Assembly (NCBI RefSeq): GCF_008329705.1
Contig: NZ_VTSX01000007.1
Location: 62,001-126,000, forward strand
From: Chryseobacterium sp. SN22
Lineage (GTDB): Bacteria > Bacteroidota > Bacteroidia > Flavobacteriales > Weeksellaceae
Direction of reading: 5' to 3'
DNA length: 64,000 nucleotides
In this document: positions 7,915 to 17,582 of the stretch, piece after piece
How positions within the stretch are numbered: position 1 is the first letter of the stretch
Layout of the letters: every line of letters begins with the position of its first letter
Notes under the pieces: model-generated
Seen by the model: only the letters and a program-made list of their open reading frames with translations
Database searches by the model: none
Told to the model about the DNA's origin: nothing
Made by a program: the position numbers and the translations under genes

Positions 7915-9162
7915 TTATAATGTTTTAATCGCTGAATTGAATGTATTGATAACAGAATCCCAGGAGTAGTTCTCCAGAACATAGTTTTTTGCCCTGTTTT
8001 CTTCGGCTGCCGATTCTTCCGGGGCTTGGGTAAGGTAAAAGATGAGAGATTCTGAAAATTCCTTACTGCCGGCAAAGCTTTTGCCGGTTTTGCTTTTTTC
8101 GATATGGTCATGTAAAACCTTGCAGTTTTTGTTCACGATTACCGGGATTTTCATCAGCATGGCTTCTAATGTGATCAGGGACAGGCTTTCATAGAATGAA
8201 GGCATAATCAGAGCAGCGGCATGAATGAGCAGCGCATTTTTCAGATCATGATCGACGAATCCTGTAAGAATAAGGTCTTCTCCCCGGGTTATTGTTTCAT
8301 CCAGCGCATTTTTACCGGCCAGTACCAATTTGATATCACGGTATTCGGGATGGGTCTTTTTGAAGTTTCTGAAATACTCAATCATCATCACACAGCCTTT
8401 GTCTTCCACGATTCTTCCGACATAGACAAAGTATTTTCCAGGAGAAAGATATTCCGGCAACGAGCCTGCAGACGTATCATAGTCGTCAAAACCGATCCCT
8501 GCAATTCCTGAATTTATGTTTTTTGTCTGGGGATAAACCTTTTCGACAAGATTTTTCTCAGTCTGGGTATTATAGACGATGAATTCCGGCAAGGAAAACA
8601 GCGTTTTATAACCTTCAAGGTAAAACTGGGGCTCATCATGCGCTGTCGGGATCAGGATGCTTTTTCCGGCTACTTCCTGAATTCCTATATTGGTAGGGTG
8701 GTACAGGTAAGTGAAAAAAATAAAGGCTTTGTAATTCTCTTTTTTTCCTTTAATAAAATCAATTAAATCAACAGAGAAAGGGCCTTGTGCCTCCAGCCAC
8801 TCATTAAAACTGAACCCTTCTTTATTATATTTTTTCCTCTTGTAGAAAAGATAGACAAAATTCAGGAGAGTTAGTTTCCGGCTACCATATTTATAGATAT
8901 TCCGGACCGTTTTACTCAGCTTGTTGAATTTTAGAAGATCTTTTTTTAAGGTTTTAAAACGCCTGACTTTAATGCCGTTAATATATTCTGTCCCTTCTGA
9001 ATAGTAATTATCCCAGAATTCATATTCAATTGCACAGGTTGTAAGTACTTCCACCTCATAGAGTGAAGACAGCTTCTCAGCCAGCAGCTTCGCATGCAGT
9101 TCCGCTCCTCCGTTGATCTCTGAACCGTATCTCTGAACAACTATGGCAATTTTATCTTTCAT
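7915..9162 (-). CDS. Glycosyltransferase family 4
   Basis: The 415-residue protein opens with IAIVVQRYGSEINGGAELHAKLLAEKL, the glycine-rich acceptor loop of family 4 transferases. The donor domain contains FVYVGRIVEDKGCVMMIEYF near 250 and the canonical PSFYESLSLITLEAMLMKIPVIV near 325, with the paired glutamates of the EX7E motif region. The protein is a retaining-type GT-B enzyme by family and has no membrane segments. The substrate cannot be read from the sequence. It is the third gene of a tightly spaced minus-strand series (22 bases from its upstream neighbour), so it is probably co-transcribed with the rest of the cluster. Confidence 0.9.
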   Translation of the reverse strand: MKDKIAIVVQRYGSEINGGAELHAKLLAEKLSSLYEVEVLTTCAIEYEFWDNYYSEGTEYINGIKVRRFKTLKKDLLKFNKLSKTVRNIYKYGSRKLTLLNFVYLFYKRKKYNKEGFSFNEWLEAQGPFSVDLIDFIKGKKENYKAFIFFTYLYHPTNIGIQEVAGKSILIPTAHDEPQFYLEGYKTLFSLPEFIVYNTQTEKNLVEKVYPQTKNINSGIAGIGFDDYDTSAGSLPEYLSPGKYFVYVGRIVEDKGCVMMIEYFRNFKKTHPEYRDIKLVLAGKNALDETITRGEDLILTGFVDHDLKNALLIHAAALIMPSFYESLSLITLEAMLMKIPVIVNKNCKVLHDHIEKSKTGKSFAGSKEFSESLIFYLTQAPEESAAEENRAKNYVLENYSWDSVINTFNSAIKTL

Positions 9163-9184
9163 ATAGTAACGTAGTAAAGCCGTA

Positions 9185-10462
9185 TTATCTTCCTTTTATT
9201 TTCTTTAAAATTTCGTTTACCTTTTTCCTGGCTTGGTTATACAGTCCCTTTTCCAGGTATTTTACACGCTTTTCTAGGATTTTGTTCTCGCTTATAATTT
9301 TCAGCAGGTTATTCTGTGCTTCAAAATCATTTCTTTCCGTAAGGATTTTTTTCTCAATAATATCAAGCCTGGTCTTCATCCGGTTGCCGATGGCTTCTAA
9401 CGAAAAGTGAGTTTCGATATCCTCTTTTCCCTTTCGCCCGATCTCTGCGGCATGTTCCTGATTTTCGAATACGAATTTCATCAGCTCGGCAGCATGGTCC
9501 GTATCCGGTTCAGACCAGTAATTATTCTTAGGAAGCACACTTAAATCCACTTCATGCTTAAGCATTTTATACTTTACCAGAAAAGAATTGTTGACATGGG
9601 TGAAATCTAAATTCCCGGAATAGCCTGTGGTAATGACCGGTTTCCCCAGAGCCATGGCTTCAGCTATCGTCAGGCCGAACCCCTCAGAACGGTGCAGGGA
9701 AATATAACAGTCGGCTTTGTTCATCAGTGCCAAAAGTTCCGGCCGGCGGAGCATCTCCTCTTTATAGATGATGCTGGCATTATTTCCGATTCGTTCCATG
9801 ACCTTCTTCTTGGATTTTCCATGCTGGTTGGAAAGCGAAGTTTTCAGGACGAGTTTTACCTTTTCGTTGTTGAGTCCGAAAGCCTTTTCGTAAGCGTCAA
9901 TCAGTCCGATAGGATTCTTTCTTTCAATTAAACTGTTATAGTCAAAAACAAACAGAAAATTAAAACAGTCTTCTGAAAGTCCCATATCAAAATCCGTATC
10001 AATGTCTTCCTGTTTAATGTCGATCGGATGGGGGATGTTTACCACAGGAATAGGTGCTTTCAGCGACATGGAATCCAGGCAATACCTTGAGCACGTCCAT
10101 ATTTCGTCATAAAATTTAAAATATTCTGCATACACATCCGGAAATTCTTCCATTTCCCATGCCCAATACCCGATGTTGTATTTTCCCTGGAAATAATCAG
10201 TCGATTTTTCCTGGATGAAACTTAGGATCGCATCAATGTTCAGGTGGACAATATTTACCGGATAATTGTTGATGTTATCCTCAAAACTCACCGAAGTATC
10301 ATTAAGGCGGTTTCTTACATTTTGGTTAAAATTAATTGGTTTTGCCGGAACGCCCACTTTTTTAAGTGCAGTCAGGTTATTTCGGATGGCTTCCCCAAAT
10401 CCGATTTCTGCATTAAAAAAGCCAGACATATTTACTCCAAATATCTCCTTATCGTTACTCAT
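9185..10462 (-). CDS. Glycosyltransferase family 4 with C-terminal coiled coil
   Basis: The 425 residues begin IFGVNMSGFFNAEIGFGEAIRNNLTAL, the acceptor loop of a GT4 subgroup common in polysaccharide clusters. The donor domain shows FVFDYNSLIERKNPIGLIDAYEKAF near 180 and YISLHRSEGFGLTIAEAMALGKPVITTGYSGNLDF near 265-300, a textbook E-GFGL-E-ALG-P pattern. The last 50 residues (EAQNNLLKIISENKILEKRVKYLEKGL and onward) look like a lysine-rich coiled coil that may mediate complex or membrane contact. It lies one base downstream of the next gene's stop, indicating translational coupling. Confidence 0.9.
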   Translation of the reverse strand: MSNDKEIFGVNMSGFFNAEIGFGEAIRNNLTALKKVGVPAKPINFNQNVRNRLNDTSVSFEDNINNYPVNIVHLNIDAILSFIQEKSTDYFQGKYNIGYWAWEMEEFPDVYAEYFKFYDEIWTCSRYCLDSMSLKAPIPVVNIPHPIDIKQEDIDTDFDMGLSEDCFNFLFVFDYNSLIERKNPIGLIDAYEKAFGLNNEKVKLVLKTSLSNQHGKSKKKVMERIGNNASIIYKEEMLRRPELLALMNKADCYISLHRSEGFGLTIAEAMALGKPVITTGYSGNLDFTHVNNSFLVKYKMLKHEVDLSVLPKNNYWSEPDTDHAAELMKFVFENQEHAAEIGRKGKEDIETHFSLEAIGNRMKTRLDIIEKKILTERNDFEAQNNLLKIISENKILEKRVKYLEKGLYNQARKKVNEILKKIKGR

Positions 10463-10463
10463 A

Positions 10464-11456
10464 TCAATTAATTTTAAAAATTTCTTTTAACTTTTTTTCA
10501 AACAAAGCCTCTTCTCCCAGAACCATCTCTTTATACACTTTAAAATGAGGAATATGTTGTGAATAGTCTTCCAGGACGGATTTTATTTTGCTGATAATTT
10601 CAGGAATCCGGTCTTCCCGGAAATTGAATTTATACCCGTCGGGAATCATCAGGTCTTCATAGTAGGCTGAAGAGCCGTTTTTCCCTGAAATAATGCAACA
10701 GTCCTGTGACACGGATTCCCTCAGCATTTTGTCGCGTCCCGGGTTTTCCCCGAAATCCACATACAAGAGGGATTTTGCCATCAGTTCTTTAATCTGAACG
10801 GCATTCATATTCCGGATCGGGATCCATTTCAGTTCAGGAGAAGCCTGGATCAGTGCGGCAATTTCCTTCTTTCCTTTTTTCGGGTTATAGAGAATGGTTT
10901 TATTGTTCAGATCTTTTGAAACAGGCAGACTGTTTTCCGTAAACTGAGGATTGATATAGTCACAAACATAATCAATCTGGGTTTCAGGAATTCCATGGTC
11001 CTTTAGATAAACTCCGGACCGGAAAGACTGTGCCCACTGGAAAACATTCGGAAGCGGCTCAAAATAATATTCCCTGTCTTTCTGTTGATAAAATAATTTT
11101 GTAAAAAAACTTTGCTTTCTTATGCGGTAATCCATTAAAATCTTATAAAAATCCACACTTAGCCACCAGATAATTTTCTGGCTTTGAGGATATTTTTTTA
11201 TAAGATGGGTCATCGATTCCGGAATAATCAGGATATTCTCCGGACGGTCTTCAAATGACTTGATTTCCCGGGTTTTGTAGACGTCATAGTTTTTTGCTTT
11301 GGCATTGCTCCTTTGCGGAATGTAATGCATGAACACATTTTCATAATTCAGCTCATAAAGCTTGTTCGACAGCTGATGCAATGCTTCCGGACCACCTGTG
11401 ACTTTTCTCGGAGGACAGAATATGATGATGGAGGAAGTGTTTTTATAGGAAATCAT
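10464..11456 (-). CDS. Putative glycosyltransferase, GT1-like
   Basis: The family is not firmly recognised. The 330-residue soluble protein begins IIIFCPPRKVTGGPEALHQLSNKL, a PRKVTGGPEAL loop like those that bind acceptors in GT-B enzymes. It ends with YVDFGENPGRDKMLRESVSQDCCIISGKNGSSAYYEDL near 235-275, a PG+DK--RE segment that I associate with a group of hypothetical glycosyltransferases in bacterial capsule loci. Between the two halves is a positively charged aromatic region (YRIRKQSFFTKLFYQQKDREYYF). Together these suggest a GT-B protein that builds the cluster's glycan. The TGA stop at 10464-10466 leaves a one-base gap to the downstream ATG. Confidence 0.65.
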   Translation of the reverse strand: MISYKNTSSIIIFCPPRKVTGGPEALHQLSNKLYELNYENVFMHYIPQRSNAKAKNYDVYKTREIKSFEDRPENILIIPESMTHLIKKYPQSQKIIWWLSVDFYKILMDYRIRKQSFFTKLFYQQKDREYYFEPLPNVFQWAQSFRSGVYLKDHGIPETQIDYVCDYINPQFTENSLPVSKDLNNKTILYNPKKGKKEIAALIQASPELKWIPIRNMNAVQIKELMAKSLLYVDFGENPGRDKMLRESVSQDCCIISGKNGSSAYYEDLMIPDGYKFNFREDRIPEIISKIKSVLEDYSQHIPHFKVYKEMVLGEEALFEKKLKEIFKIN

Positions 11457-11536
11457 AAGGGCTTTTAATCATGAATTTGAAAATTTTATCACTTAGCGGT
11501 GCTATAATACCATTTAATTTCCAAAATTACAATTTA

Positions 11537-12493
11537 TTACTCAATCAATTCATCCACCCAGTTATCGATCAGGTATTTATTGAAAATATTTTTTGGGATC
11601 TCGATGTAGGGGGTGTTAAAAAAAGATTCGGGAATCCGTATGTTGTTGAGGTCGGTAATGACAAAAATATTTTCAGGATTATAGAAATCGTAAGTCACGA
11701 TGTCTGTATTGGTTGTGATTAACTTCTTTTTCAATCCCATGCTCTCAAAAACCCGGAAACTTAATCCTTGCTGCCCGGCTCTGCTGACATCAAGCATAAT
11801 TTCGGATTTTTCCATAAAGGCATTGATTTCAGAGATAGACAGGGGAGTGCTTACGAATTCAAGATAAGGTTCGCTTTTCTTCTTGGGTCTAAAAACAATG
11901 ATTTTACTGTTGACTTTCATTCGGTAAAGGGCCTTGGCGATCTTCTCTAAAACAGGGAATCTTTTGTCGTAGGAGCTGATATTGAAAACTTTGTATTTAT
12001 ACGTTGAAGGACTGTTGGCTATGGTCTTATAAATGAAATTCGTCTTGAAATTCAGATGGTATCTTTCGCAGTCTTTCTTTTCAAACGAAAAAACCTTGTC
12101 AAAAAGGGATAGGATCTTTTTGGTCTTCGGATAGCGGTTGATGGAATCGCTGATGATGAAAACCGAACGACGCGATTTTTTATTGATGGCTTGTATAGTG
12201 GCCGGTGATAAAAAGTCGGCTTTTATATAAATGACAGCATCAATGGATTCGATATCGCGGATCTCATTTAAGATGACTTCGTTATAATGGATGTGCTTTA
12301 GGTTGGAAATCCCCAGGTTTTTTGTAAAGAAATTAAGAGCCTTATGTCTGAAACTGGGGTATTTATACCGGAAACTGTGAAAATTAATGTGTTTTACTTC
12401 GTATGATTTTCTTTCAAGCGCGTCGGCAATGTATTGGTTGTAGCCCCAATTATCGTAAGTGATGAGAAGGATGAGTTTTTTTTTTTCTGTCAT
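11537..12493 (-). CDS. CgeB/GT1-like lipopolysaccharide or capsule biosynthesis protein
   Basis: This 318-residue soluble protein starts KKKLILLITYDNWGYNQYIADALERKSYEV, a Rossmann-like strand-turn-helix. Near residue 250 it has EIMLDVSRAGQQGLSFRVFESMGLKKKLITTNTD, which resembles the donor-binding end of CgeB-like and GT1-like proteins (GLSFRVFE...KKLITTN). An Asp/Ser-rich IYIKADFLSPATI segment near 90 matches similar proteins. The N-terminal half is lysine/aromatic-rich. A role in outer-core or capsule sugar transfer is inferred from position between GT-B genes and a heptosyltransferase-like gene. The exact reaction is unknown. Confidence 0.62.
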   Translation of the reverse strand: MTEKKKLILLITYDNWGYNQYIADALERKSYEVKHINFHSFRYKYPSFRHKALNFFTKNLGISNLKHIHYNEVILNEIRDIESIDAVIYIKADFLSPATIQAINKKSRRSVFIISDSINRYPKTKKILSLFDKVFSFEKKDCERYHLNFKTNFIYKTIANSPSTYKYKVFNISSYDKRFPVLEKIAKALYRMKVNSKIIVFRPKKKSEPYLEFVSTPLSISEINAFMEKSEIMLDVSRAGQQGLSFRVFESMGLKKKLITTNTDIVTYDFYNPENIFVITDLNNIRIPESFFNTPYIEIPKNIFNKYLIDNWVDELIE

Positions 12494-12514
12494 TTTTGTT
12501 TTTTTATACAGTGA

Positions 12515-13519
12515 TTACACCAATGATTTATCTAAAAATCTTTCCAGTTCATCTTTTAAAAAAGAAGGTTTAAAATCCGAATAACTTATTGAATCTTTCA
12601 CAAAATCCGCAACATGCAGAAAGCAGTCTGCCTCCGGACGGCTGCTCCATGCCCAATCCGACAGCTTAATCTGCGGTGAAAAAATAGTAAAGGTGGGAAT
12701 GCCCAGTGCTTTGCTTACATTGGTGGCCCCGCCTTCATTTCCGATAAGGCATTTGCATAAAGCCGTAACCGCTGCAAATTCGCGTAGATTTTTGGTGTCA
12801 AAATCGACTACAATTGATCTTTTCGTTTCATCGGCTATCAGATTCAGCAGTTTTTCAAAAAGGTTTTTCTGTGAAGGAAGGTAATTGCACAGAATTTTTG
12901 CAGAAGGCTTATAAGATGCTATATAATTCAGCAATTCTGCCATATATTCTATAGGATAGGTTTTCTCTTCCGAGCTTCCAAAAGTGCTGATCATAATTAA
13001 AGGATTATTTTCAGACAAACCGTATTTGGCTAAAACTTCATGGGCATTACGGACTTCCTCATCCGTCAGATAAACTTTCGGAAAAGTTTCCTGAAACGGG
13101 ATCCCTAACGGTTCCAGCAGCAACAGCCGGTGCTCAATTCCTAAGGTTGTGTTCTTTGATTTTACCTGGTTGTCCCTTTTTACAGGATGATTGTAAAAAA
13201 AACGGGTATATTTTTTAAAAAAGCCGATCCGGGTTCCGGCACCGGAAAAAAAGGTAATCGCCGCCGTTTCCAGTTTGGAATAAAGATCGATTACCAGATC
13301 AAACTTCTGGGCTTTTATTTCAGATAAAGTATCCATCAGGCTGTCCCTGAAAAAGATCACCTGATGGATATAAGGGTTGCCGATTAATATCTGGGCATAT
13401 TTTTCCTCCAGCAGAAAGCTTATTTCCGCATCCGGATATTTATTTTTTAGAAGAGGGAGGATGGTGCTTGTGACCAGCACATCCCCCATAAATTTTTTCT
13501 GTATGATTAAAATCTTCAT
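12515..13519 (-). CDS. Glycosyltransferase family 9 (heptosyltransferase-like)
   Basis: The 334-residue protein begins [36 protein letters not shown], the classic start of ADP-heptose:LPS heptosyltransferases (GD-L-T-P-L motif). It continues with [14 protein letters not shown] near 97 and, toward the C-terminus, [26 protein letters not shown], the GNEGG-T-A-G-P motif that binds the donor. It therefore probably adds a heptose-like or other sugar to the lipid A core. Its ATG (13517-13519) overlaps the rocD TGA stop (13516-13518) in an ATGA arrangement, so translation is probably coupled to rocD. Which sugar it uses cannot be read here. Confidence 0.85.
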   Translation of the reverse strand: MKILIIQKKFMGDVLVTSTILPLLKNKYPDAEISFLLEEKYAQILIGNPYIHQVIFFRDSLMDTLSEIKAQKFDLVIDLYSKLETAAITFFSGAGTRIGFFKKYTRFFYNHPVKRDNQVKSKNTTLGIEHRLLLLEPLGIPFQETFPKVYLTDEEVRNAHEVLAKYGLSENNPLIMISTFGSSEEKTYPIEYMAELLNYIASYKPSAKILCNYLPSQKNLFEKLLNLIADETKRSIVVDFDTKNLREFAAVTALCKCLIGNEGGATNVSKALGIPTFTIFSPQIKLSDWAWSSRPEADCFLHVADFVKDSISYSDFKPSFLKDELERFLDKSLV

Positions 13520-14769
13520 GCTTTTCTGAATTCAGAAACCGTCTTCTCAATAATCCTCACACAATCCATCAGCTGCTCTTCGGTGATCACCAATGGTGGA
13601 GCCAACCGGATGATGTTTCCATGCGTAGGCTTGGCCAATAATCCGTTTTCTTTGAGTTGCAGACAAAGATTCCAGGCGGTGGAACTGTCTGGCGTATCAT
13701 TGATTAAAATGGCATTCAGTAATCCTTTTCCTCTTACCTTAGTAATCAGGTCTGTTTTTTCAATCAGTTTATCGATTTCCGAGCGGAATAATTTTCCTAA
13801 TTCTTCTGCTCTTTCAGAAAGCTTTTCGTCTGCAACCACATCCAAGGCAGCTACAGCTACAGCACAGGCAATCGGGTTTCCTCCAAAGGTAGAACCATGT
13901 TGTCCGGGTTTAATGACGTTCATGATCTCATTATCGGCCAATACCGCTGAAACAGGGTACATTCCTCCGGACAGGGCTTTGCCTAAAATCAAAATATCCG
14001 GCTGCACGTCTTCATGATGGCAGGCGATCAGTTTTCCCGTTCTGGCAATACCGGTCTGTACCTCATCGGCAATAAAAAGAATGTTATGCTCTTTACACAG
14101 TTCGGAAGCGTTTTTCAGAAAACCGTCGTTCGGGACATACACGCCCGCTTCGCCTTGAATCGGCTCTACCAAAAATGCAGCAATATATTCAGCCTCCCTG
14201 CTTAAAACTTCTTCCAAAGCAGCGAGGTCATTGTAAGGAATTTTAATGAATCCCGGGGTAAAAGGCCCGTAATTCTGGTTGGCGTCCGGATCATTGGAAA
14301 AGGAAACAATGGTGGTGGTCCTTCCGTGGAAGTTATTCTCGCAGACTACGATTTTCGCTGCGTTTTCCGGAATTCCTTTCACTTCATAGCTCCATTTTCT
14401 GGCCAATTTTACGGCCGTTTCTACAGCTTCAGCTCCTGAGTTCATCGGTAAAACTTTATCAAAGCCGAACAGGGTAGTGATCTTCTGCTCGTACTCGCCC
14501 AGATTCGAATTGTAAAATGCTCTTGAAGTCAGCGCCAGCTTTTGAGCCTGCTCTACCAGTGCTTTCACGATTTTCGGATGAGAATGCCCTTGGTTTACAG
14601 CAGAATAAGCCGAAAGGAAATCATAATATTTTTTGCCTTCCACATCCCATACAAACACACCTTCTCCGCGGTCCAGAACCACAGGAAGCGGGTGGTAGTT
14701 ATGGGCACCGTGCTTATCTTCAAGGTCAATAAAATATTGAGAGTTTCTTACTGTTTCTGCTGTTGACAT
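13516..14769 (-). CDS. rocD: Ornithine--oxo-acid transaminase
   Basis: This PLP-dependent class III aminotransferase converts ornithine plus 2-oxoglutarate to glutamate semialdehyde plus glutamate, linking arginine catabolism to proline and glutamate. The 417 residues match RocD throughout: [14 protein letters not shown] at 49-62, the PLP phosphate contact [17 protein letters not shown] near 110, D235 of IADEVQTG and the Schiff-base lysine K264 in [15 protein letters not shown]. The family Ser/Tyr arrangement distinguishes it from acetylornithine aminotransferases, though family assignment by eye carries some risk. It heads the minus-strand series; the heptosyltransferase-like gene begins inside its stop codon. 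A TAACTTTG -7 box lies 16 bases upstream. Confidence 0.93.
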   Translation of the reverse strand: MSTAETVRNSQYFIDLEDKHGAHNYHPLPVVLDRGEGVFVWDVEGKKYYDFLSAYSAVNQGHSHPKIVKALVEQAQKLALTSRAFYNSNLGEYEQKITTLFGFDKVLPMNSGAEAVETAVKLARKWSYEVKGIPENAAKIVVCENNFHGRTTTIVSFSNDPDANQNYGPFTPGFIKIPYNDLAALEEVLSREAEYIAAFLVEPIQGEAGVYVPNDGFLKNASELCKEHNILFIADEVQTGIARTGKLIACHHEDVQPDILILGKALSGGMYPVSAVLADNEIMNVIKPGQHGSTFGGNPIACAVAVAALDVVADEKLSERAEELGKLFRSEIDKLIEKTDLITKVRGKGLLNAILINDTPDSSTAWNLCLQLKENGLLAKPTHGNIIRLAPPLVITEEQLMDCVRIIEKTVSEFRKA

Positions 14770-14785
14770 AAATTTAGGTTTTCCG

Positions 14786-14793
14786 CAAAGTTA
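14786..14793 (-). promoter_or_regulatory. -7 element of rocD promoter
   Basis: Minus-strand TAACTTTG, a full TAnnTTTG match, lies 16 bases upstream of the rocD ATG. No clear -33 TTG is found at 17-23 bases. The box touches the first base of the possible ATG of the divergent gene at 14793. Confidence 0.45.
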
Positions 14794-15752
14794 TGAATTT
14801 GTATATAAATCTTTATCTTCGGATAATCAAATATAAAATTTTGAAAAAAGCAGTCACCCTTCTTTTGTTATTTTTGGTTTCTAAATCTACTTTTGCTCAG
14901 AAAAGTGCCGTTTCACCTTTTGATATTGAAGATTATAAAATTCTTCAGCATCAATATCTGGACTATGCGAAATCTAATCCTGAGAAAGCTATTAAAATTG
15001 AAGATCAGTATTATTCGATAAAAAAACTCGACAGCCTCCTTTTAATTAAAGATAAGATTAAAAAATTGCAGATGGCAAATCAACACTGGTCTGCTGAAGA
15101 ACTTAATAAACATTCCAGGGAGCTTCCCGATCAGGTCATTCTTCCTTATGCATTCTTCAATCTGAAATATGGAAAATATAACATTTGGGCAAACGATGAA
15201 ATGATAACTGTTTACAACAGAAATCTTGAAATCCGGTCTGCCGGTATCCATCTCACCGGAGATGAGTTTTCTCCGTTATTTATTTTTGAATCTGTCGAAA
15301 ACTTTAATACCGGTATTAAAACCCAAAATAAATATCTGATTAGTAAAAAAAGGATTTCAACGTATAATGAAAATGCCAAGTATAAATTCCGGACAGGAAT
15401 GGAAATGAAATGGGACGATAAGGGGAATATTACTTATGAAAAGGATTGGGACAAAGGAATCACGTTCGATCTGCAGGATTTGCTGAAAACCTACCGTAAA
15501 AAAATTGCAGATTATCTTATAATGAAAAAAGACAGTCTGGATGGTTACGAGTATTTGATGAAGATGCTTTCCGGATCAGGCCCGGAACCTGCAGAAAATT
15601 ATGAGTATGAAGGTGTTTTTTTTAAAATAGAAAAAGACGAAAAAGGTGGGAATTTTTTCTGGTTGGTTTATATTACATCTACAATCTGTTTTATTTTTGA
15701 TACCAAAGAAGGGAACGTTTTATCGCATAAAATAATTATTTATCATGGGTAA
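14793..15752 (+). CDS. Exported protein of unknown function
   Basis: The 319-residue frame is not assigned to a family. It begins at ATG 14793 with an 18-residue lead before a strong signal peptide core (KKAVTLLLLFLVSKSTFAQ, cleaved after AQ). A TTG at 14841 starts exactly at the signal peptide, and because the rocD -7 box covers 14786-14793, the later start is a real alternative. The mature protein is rich in charged residues (EDQYYSIKKLDSLLLIKDKIKK) and tyrosines and has no repeats visible to me. Its last codons overlap the next gene by 8 bases (15745-15752), so the two are co-transcribed and probably act together in the periplasm or at the surface. Confidence 0.7.
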   Translation: MNLYINLYLRIIKYKILKKAVTLLLLFLVSKSTFAQKSAVSPFDIEDYKILQHQYLDYAKSNPEKAIKIEDQYYSIKKLDSLLLIKDKIKKLQMANQHWSAEELNKHSRELPDQVILPYAFFNLKYGKYNIWANDEMITVYNRNLEIRSAGIHLTGDEFSPLFIFESVENFNTGIKTQNKYLISKKRISTYNENAKYKFRTGMEMKWDDKGNITYEKDWDKGITFDLQDLLKTYRKKIADYLIMKKDSLDGYEYLMKMLSGSGPEPAENYEYEGVFFKIEKDEKGGNFFWLVYITSTICFIFDTKEGNVLSHKIIIYHG

Positions 15753-17541
15753 AAGTATATTTCTGTTAGCATTGCTTATTTTTTCGAATTGCTTTTCCCA
15801 GATTGTTTTTCCTTCCCAGGATAGAAAAACCTTACAATACGGATTAAAGTCTTCCGATGGAAGCTGGGTAGTAAAGCCTGAATTCCGCTCTGTTCAGAAT
15901 TTTTATGATCATGGAATAAAAAGGGATTCTGTAGGAATATTTCAGAAGGATGAATATTATAAGAGGAGCAATATTGTTGTAAAATCCAGTTATGGCCTTT
16001 TTTCGGAAAAAGGGAAAAACCTGATTCCCGTAATCTATAAATCGCTGTACTGCACAAAAGGAATATGTATGGCAGGAACTCACGATAAAAAAACCGTGAT
16101 TCTGAATTACAAAAATGAGAAATTAGCCGAATTGGAAGGAATTCCTCAAAAATTGAAAGATTCCATAGTGCTTTTTTATAGTTTAAAATACAATGCCCAT
16201 TATTTTTTCTCCTTACGCAACTCCAAAATTAACGGTCCTTTCAGCACAATCAGTTTTACAGATAAAAATTTATTGTTTGCAGAAACTTTCTCAAGACAAA
16301 AAGCTTTTTATAAAGAAGATGGCAGTGTTTACCTAAGGAACGATTCTATCTATGACAGTAAACCAGAACTTTATCCTTATGATCTATTCCTTATAAAAAA
16401 TCAAAAAGGAGTTACTTTTTCAGACCGAAACGGAAAGCTGTATGAAACGTATTATCAAAATGTAGATCCATGGCAAATGACGTACTGCAATAAACCTGTA
16501 AGTCATGGTGATTACACCACATGCAAAGATGGCGGAACTATTGATATAAAAAAAGTAGTGGAATATTATGGCTTTGATCCGTCTGTACTGTATATTACAA
16601 AAGAAAAAGAGTTGGAGTACAGCATACTTTCAACTTTTTCAGTTGACGATCTGAATAATGAGAATTTTGAAAACTACCAAATTGTACAGTATAAAAATCC
16701 CGAAAATCCTGCGAAAAGATATGCTGTTTTAGATAAAGATCGTGTAGTTCTGAATTCGGAATTTCCTATTTTGAAGTTTTTTATTGATACTGCTCTAACG
16801 CAAAATCCTGAAAACAGCAAATATTACATTGTAAAAAAAGATAAGACTGTTGAAGTTAATGAAAAACATCTGAATGAACTTAAAAGTTTTGGATCCGTGA
16901 ATTTTAATATATCTTTTAATTCTAAAAATAATGTGATTAAAGTATATAATGAATTGAGTACAAAACTATTCATCGTTAATGAAAAAGGAAATATTAAAGA
17001 AATAAAAGGAAAAGATATTACTAATTTTTATAACGGTTTTGCATATCTGAATGATGGAAATAAAATGTTTTTAATTAATGAAAATCTGGAAAGATTGAAG
17101 CAAATAAATAATGGTAATAATAGTACTTTGGGATCTTTCAAAGATTTTGACAGCAACGGGATTCTTATTTGGAGCTCCTATAAAAATATTCCGGGTCAGC
17201 AGGATAAAGAATTTTATGGAGCATTACATTATAAAGGAGAAAAGATTATTCCAGAATCTGACAACAAAATCTATAAAGAAAATCCTATATTTTATATCTC
17301 GTATTCCGAAACCGAAAAAGATGAAGAAGGAAATCAGAAAAATTTCGCTTTTAATAAAAATGGTAAAAAGATAGATCCTAAGGATAAAGTCAATGGAATT
17401 TATTTTTCCTATTATCCGAATTATTTAATAATTCACTATGATTATGTTTCTTATTACTATTATTATTCTGGAGAATATTTGGGGAATGATAAAGACGGAT
17501 TGGATTGGGAAGCTGATAAATTAGAAAAGTTAAGATTTTAA
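15745..17541 (+). CDS. Exported WG-repeat-like protein
   Basis: The 598-residue protein has a signal peptide (MGKSIFLLALLIFSNCFSQ, likely cleaved after the SQ). The mature part has repeating segments of the kind GLKSSDGSWVVKPEFRSV, GLFSEKGKNLIPVIYKSL and KGVTFSDRNGKLYE, characteristic of WG-type beta repeats (a G-x-x-D/N-x-x-G strand, then I-P or V-K-P). The repeats become less regular beyond residue 280. WG-repeat proteins are commonly surface or periplasmic and often bind other proteins; the role here is unknown. It overlaps the preceding exported gene by 8 bases and ends before a hairpin terminator at 17550-17578, so the two genes form a short transcription unit. Confidence 0.7.
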   Translation: MGKSIFLLALLIFSNCFSQIVFPSQDRKTLQYGLKSSDGSWVVKPEFRSVQNFYDHGIKRDSVGIFQKDEYYKRSNIVVKSSYGLFSEKGKNLIPVIYKSLYCTKGICMAGTHDKKTVILNYKNEKLAELEGIPQKLKDSIVLFYSLKYNAHYFFSLRNSKINGPFSTISFTDKNLLFAETFSRQKAFYKEDGSVYLRNDSIYDSKPELYPYDLFLIKNQKGVTFSDRNGKLYETYYQNVDPWQMTYCNKPVSHGDYTTCKDGGTIDIKKVVEYYGFDPSVLYITKEKELEYSILSTFSVDDLNNENFENYQIVQYKNPENPAKRYAVLDKDRVVLNSEFPILKFFIDTALTQNPENSKYYIVKKDKTVEVNEKHLNELKSFGSVNFNISFNSKNNVIKVYNELSTKLFIVNEKGNIKEIKGKDITNFYNGFAYLNDGNKMFLINENLERLKQINNGNNSTLGSFKDFDSNGILIWSSYKNIPGQQDKEFYGALHYKGEKIIPESDNKIYKENPIFYISYSETEKDEEGNQKNFAFNKNGKKIDPKDKVNGIYFSYYPNYLIIHYDYVSYYYYYSGEYLGNDKDGLDWEADKLEKLRF

Positions 17542-17549
17542 ACAAAATA

Positions 17550-17578
17550 AAAACCGGTTTCAATCAGAAACCGGTTTT
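17550..17578. terminator. Bidirectional hairpin terminator
   Basis: An 11-bp stem (17550-17560 with 17568-17578) with a 7-base loop, A-run before and T-run after, lies between the convergent WG-repeat gene and accC. Confidence 0.82.
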
Positions 17579-17582
17579 TATA

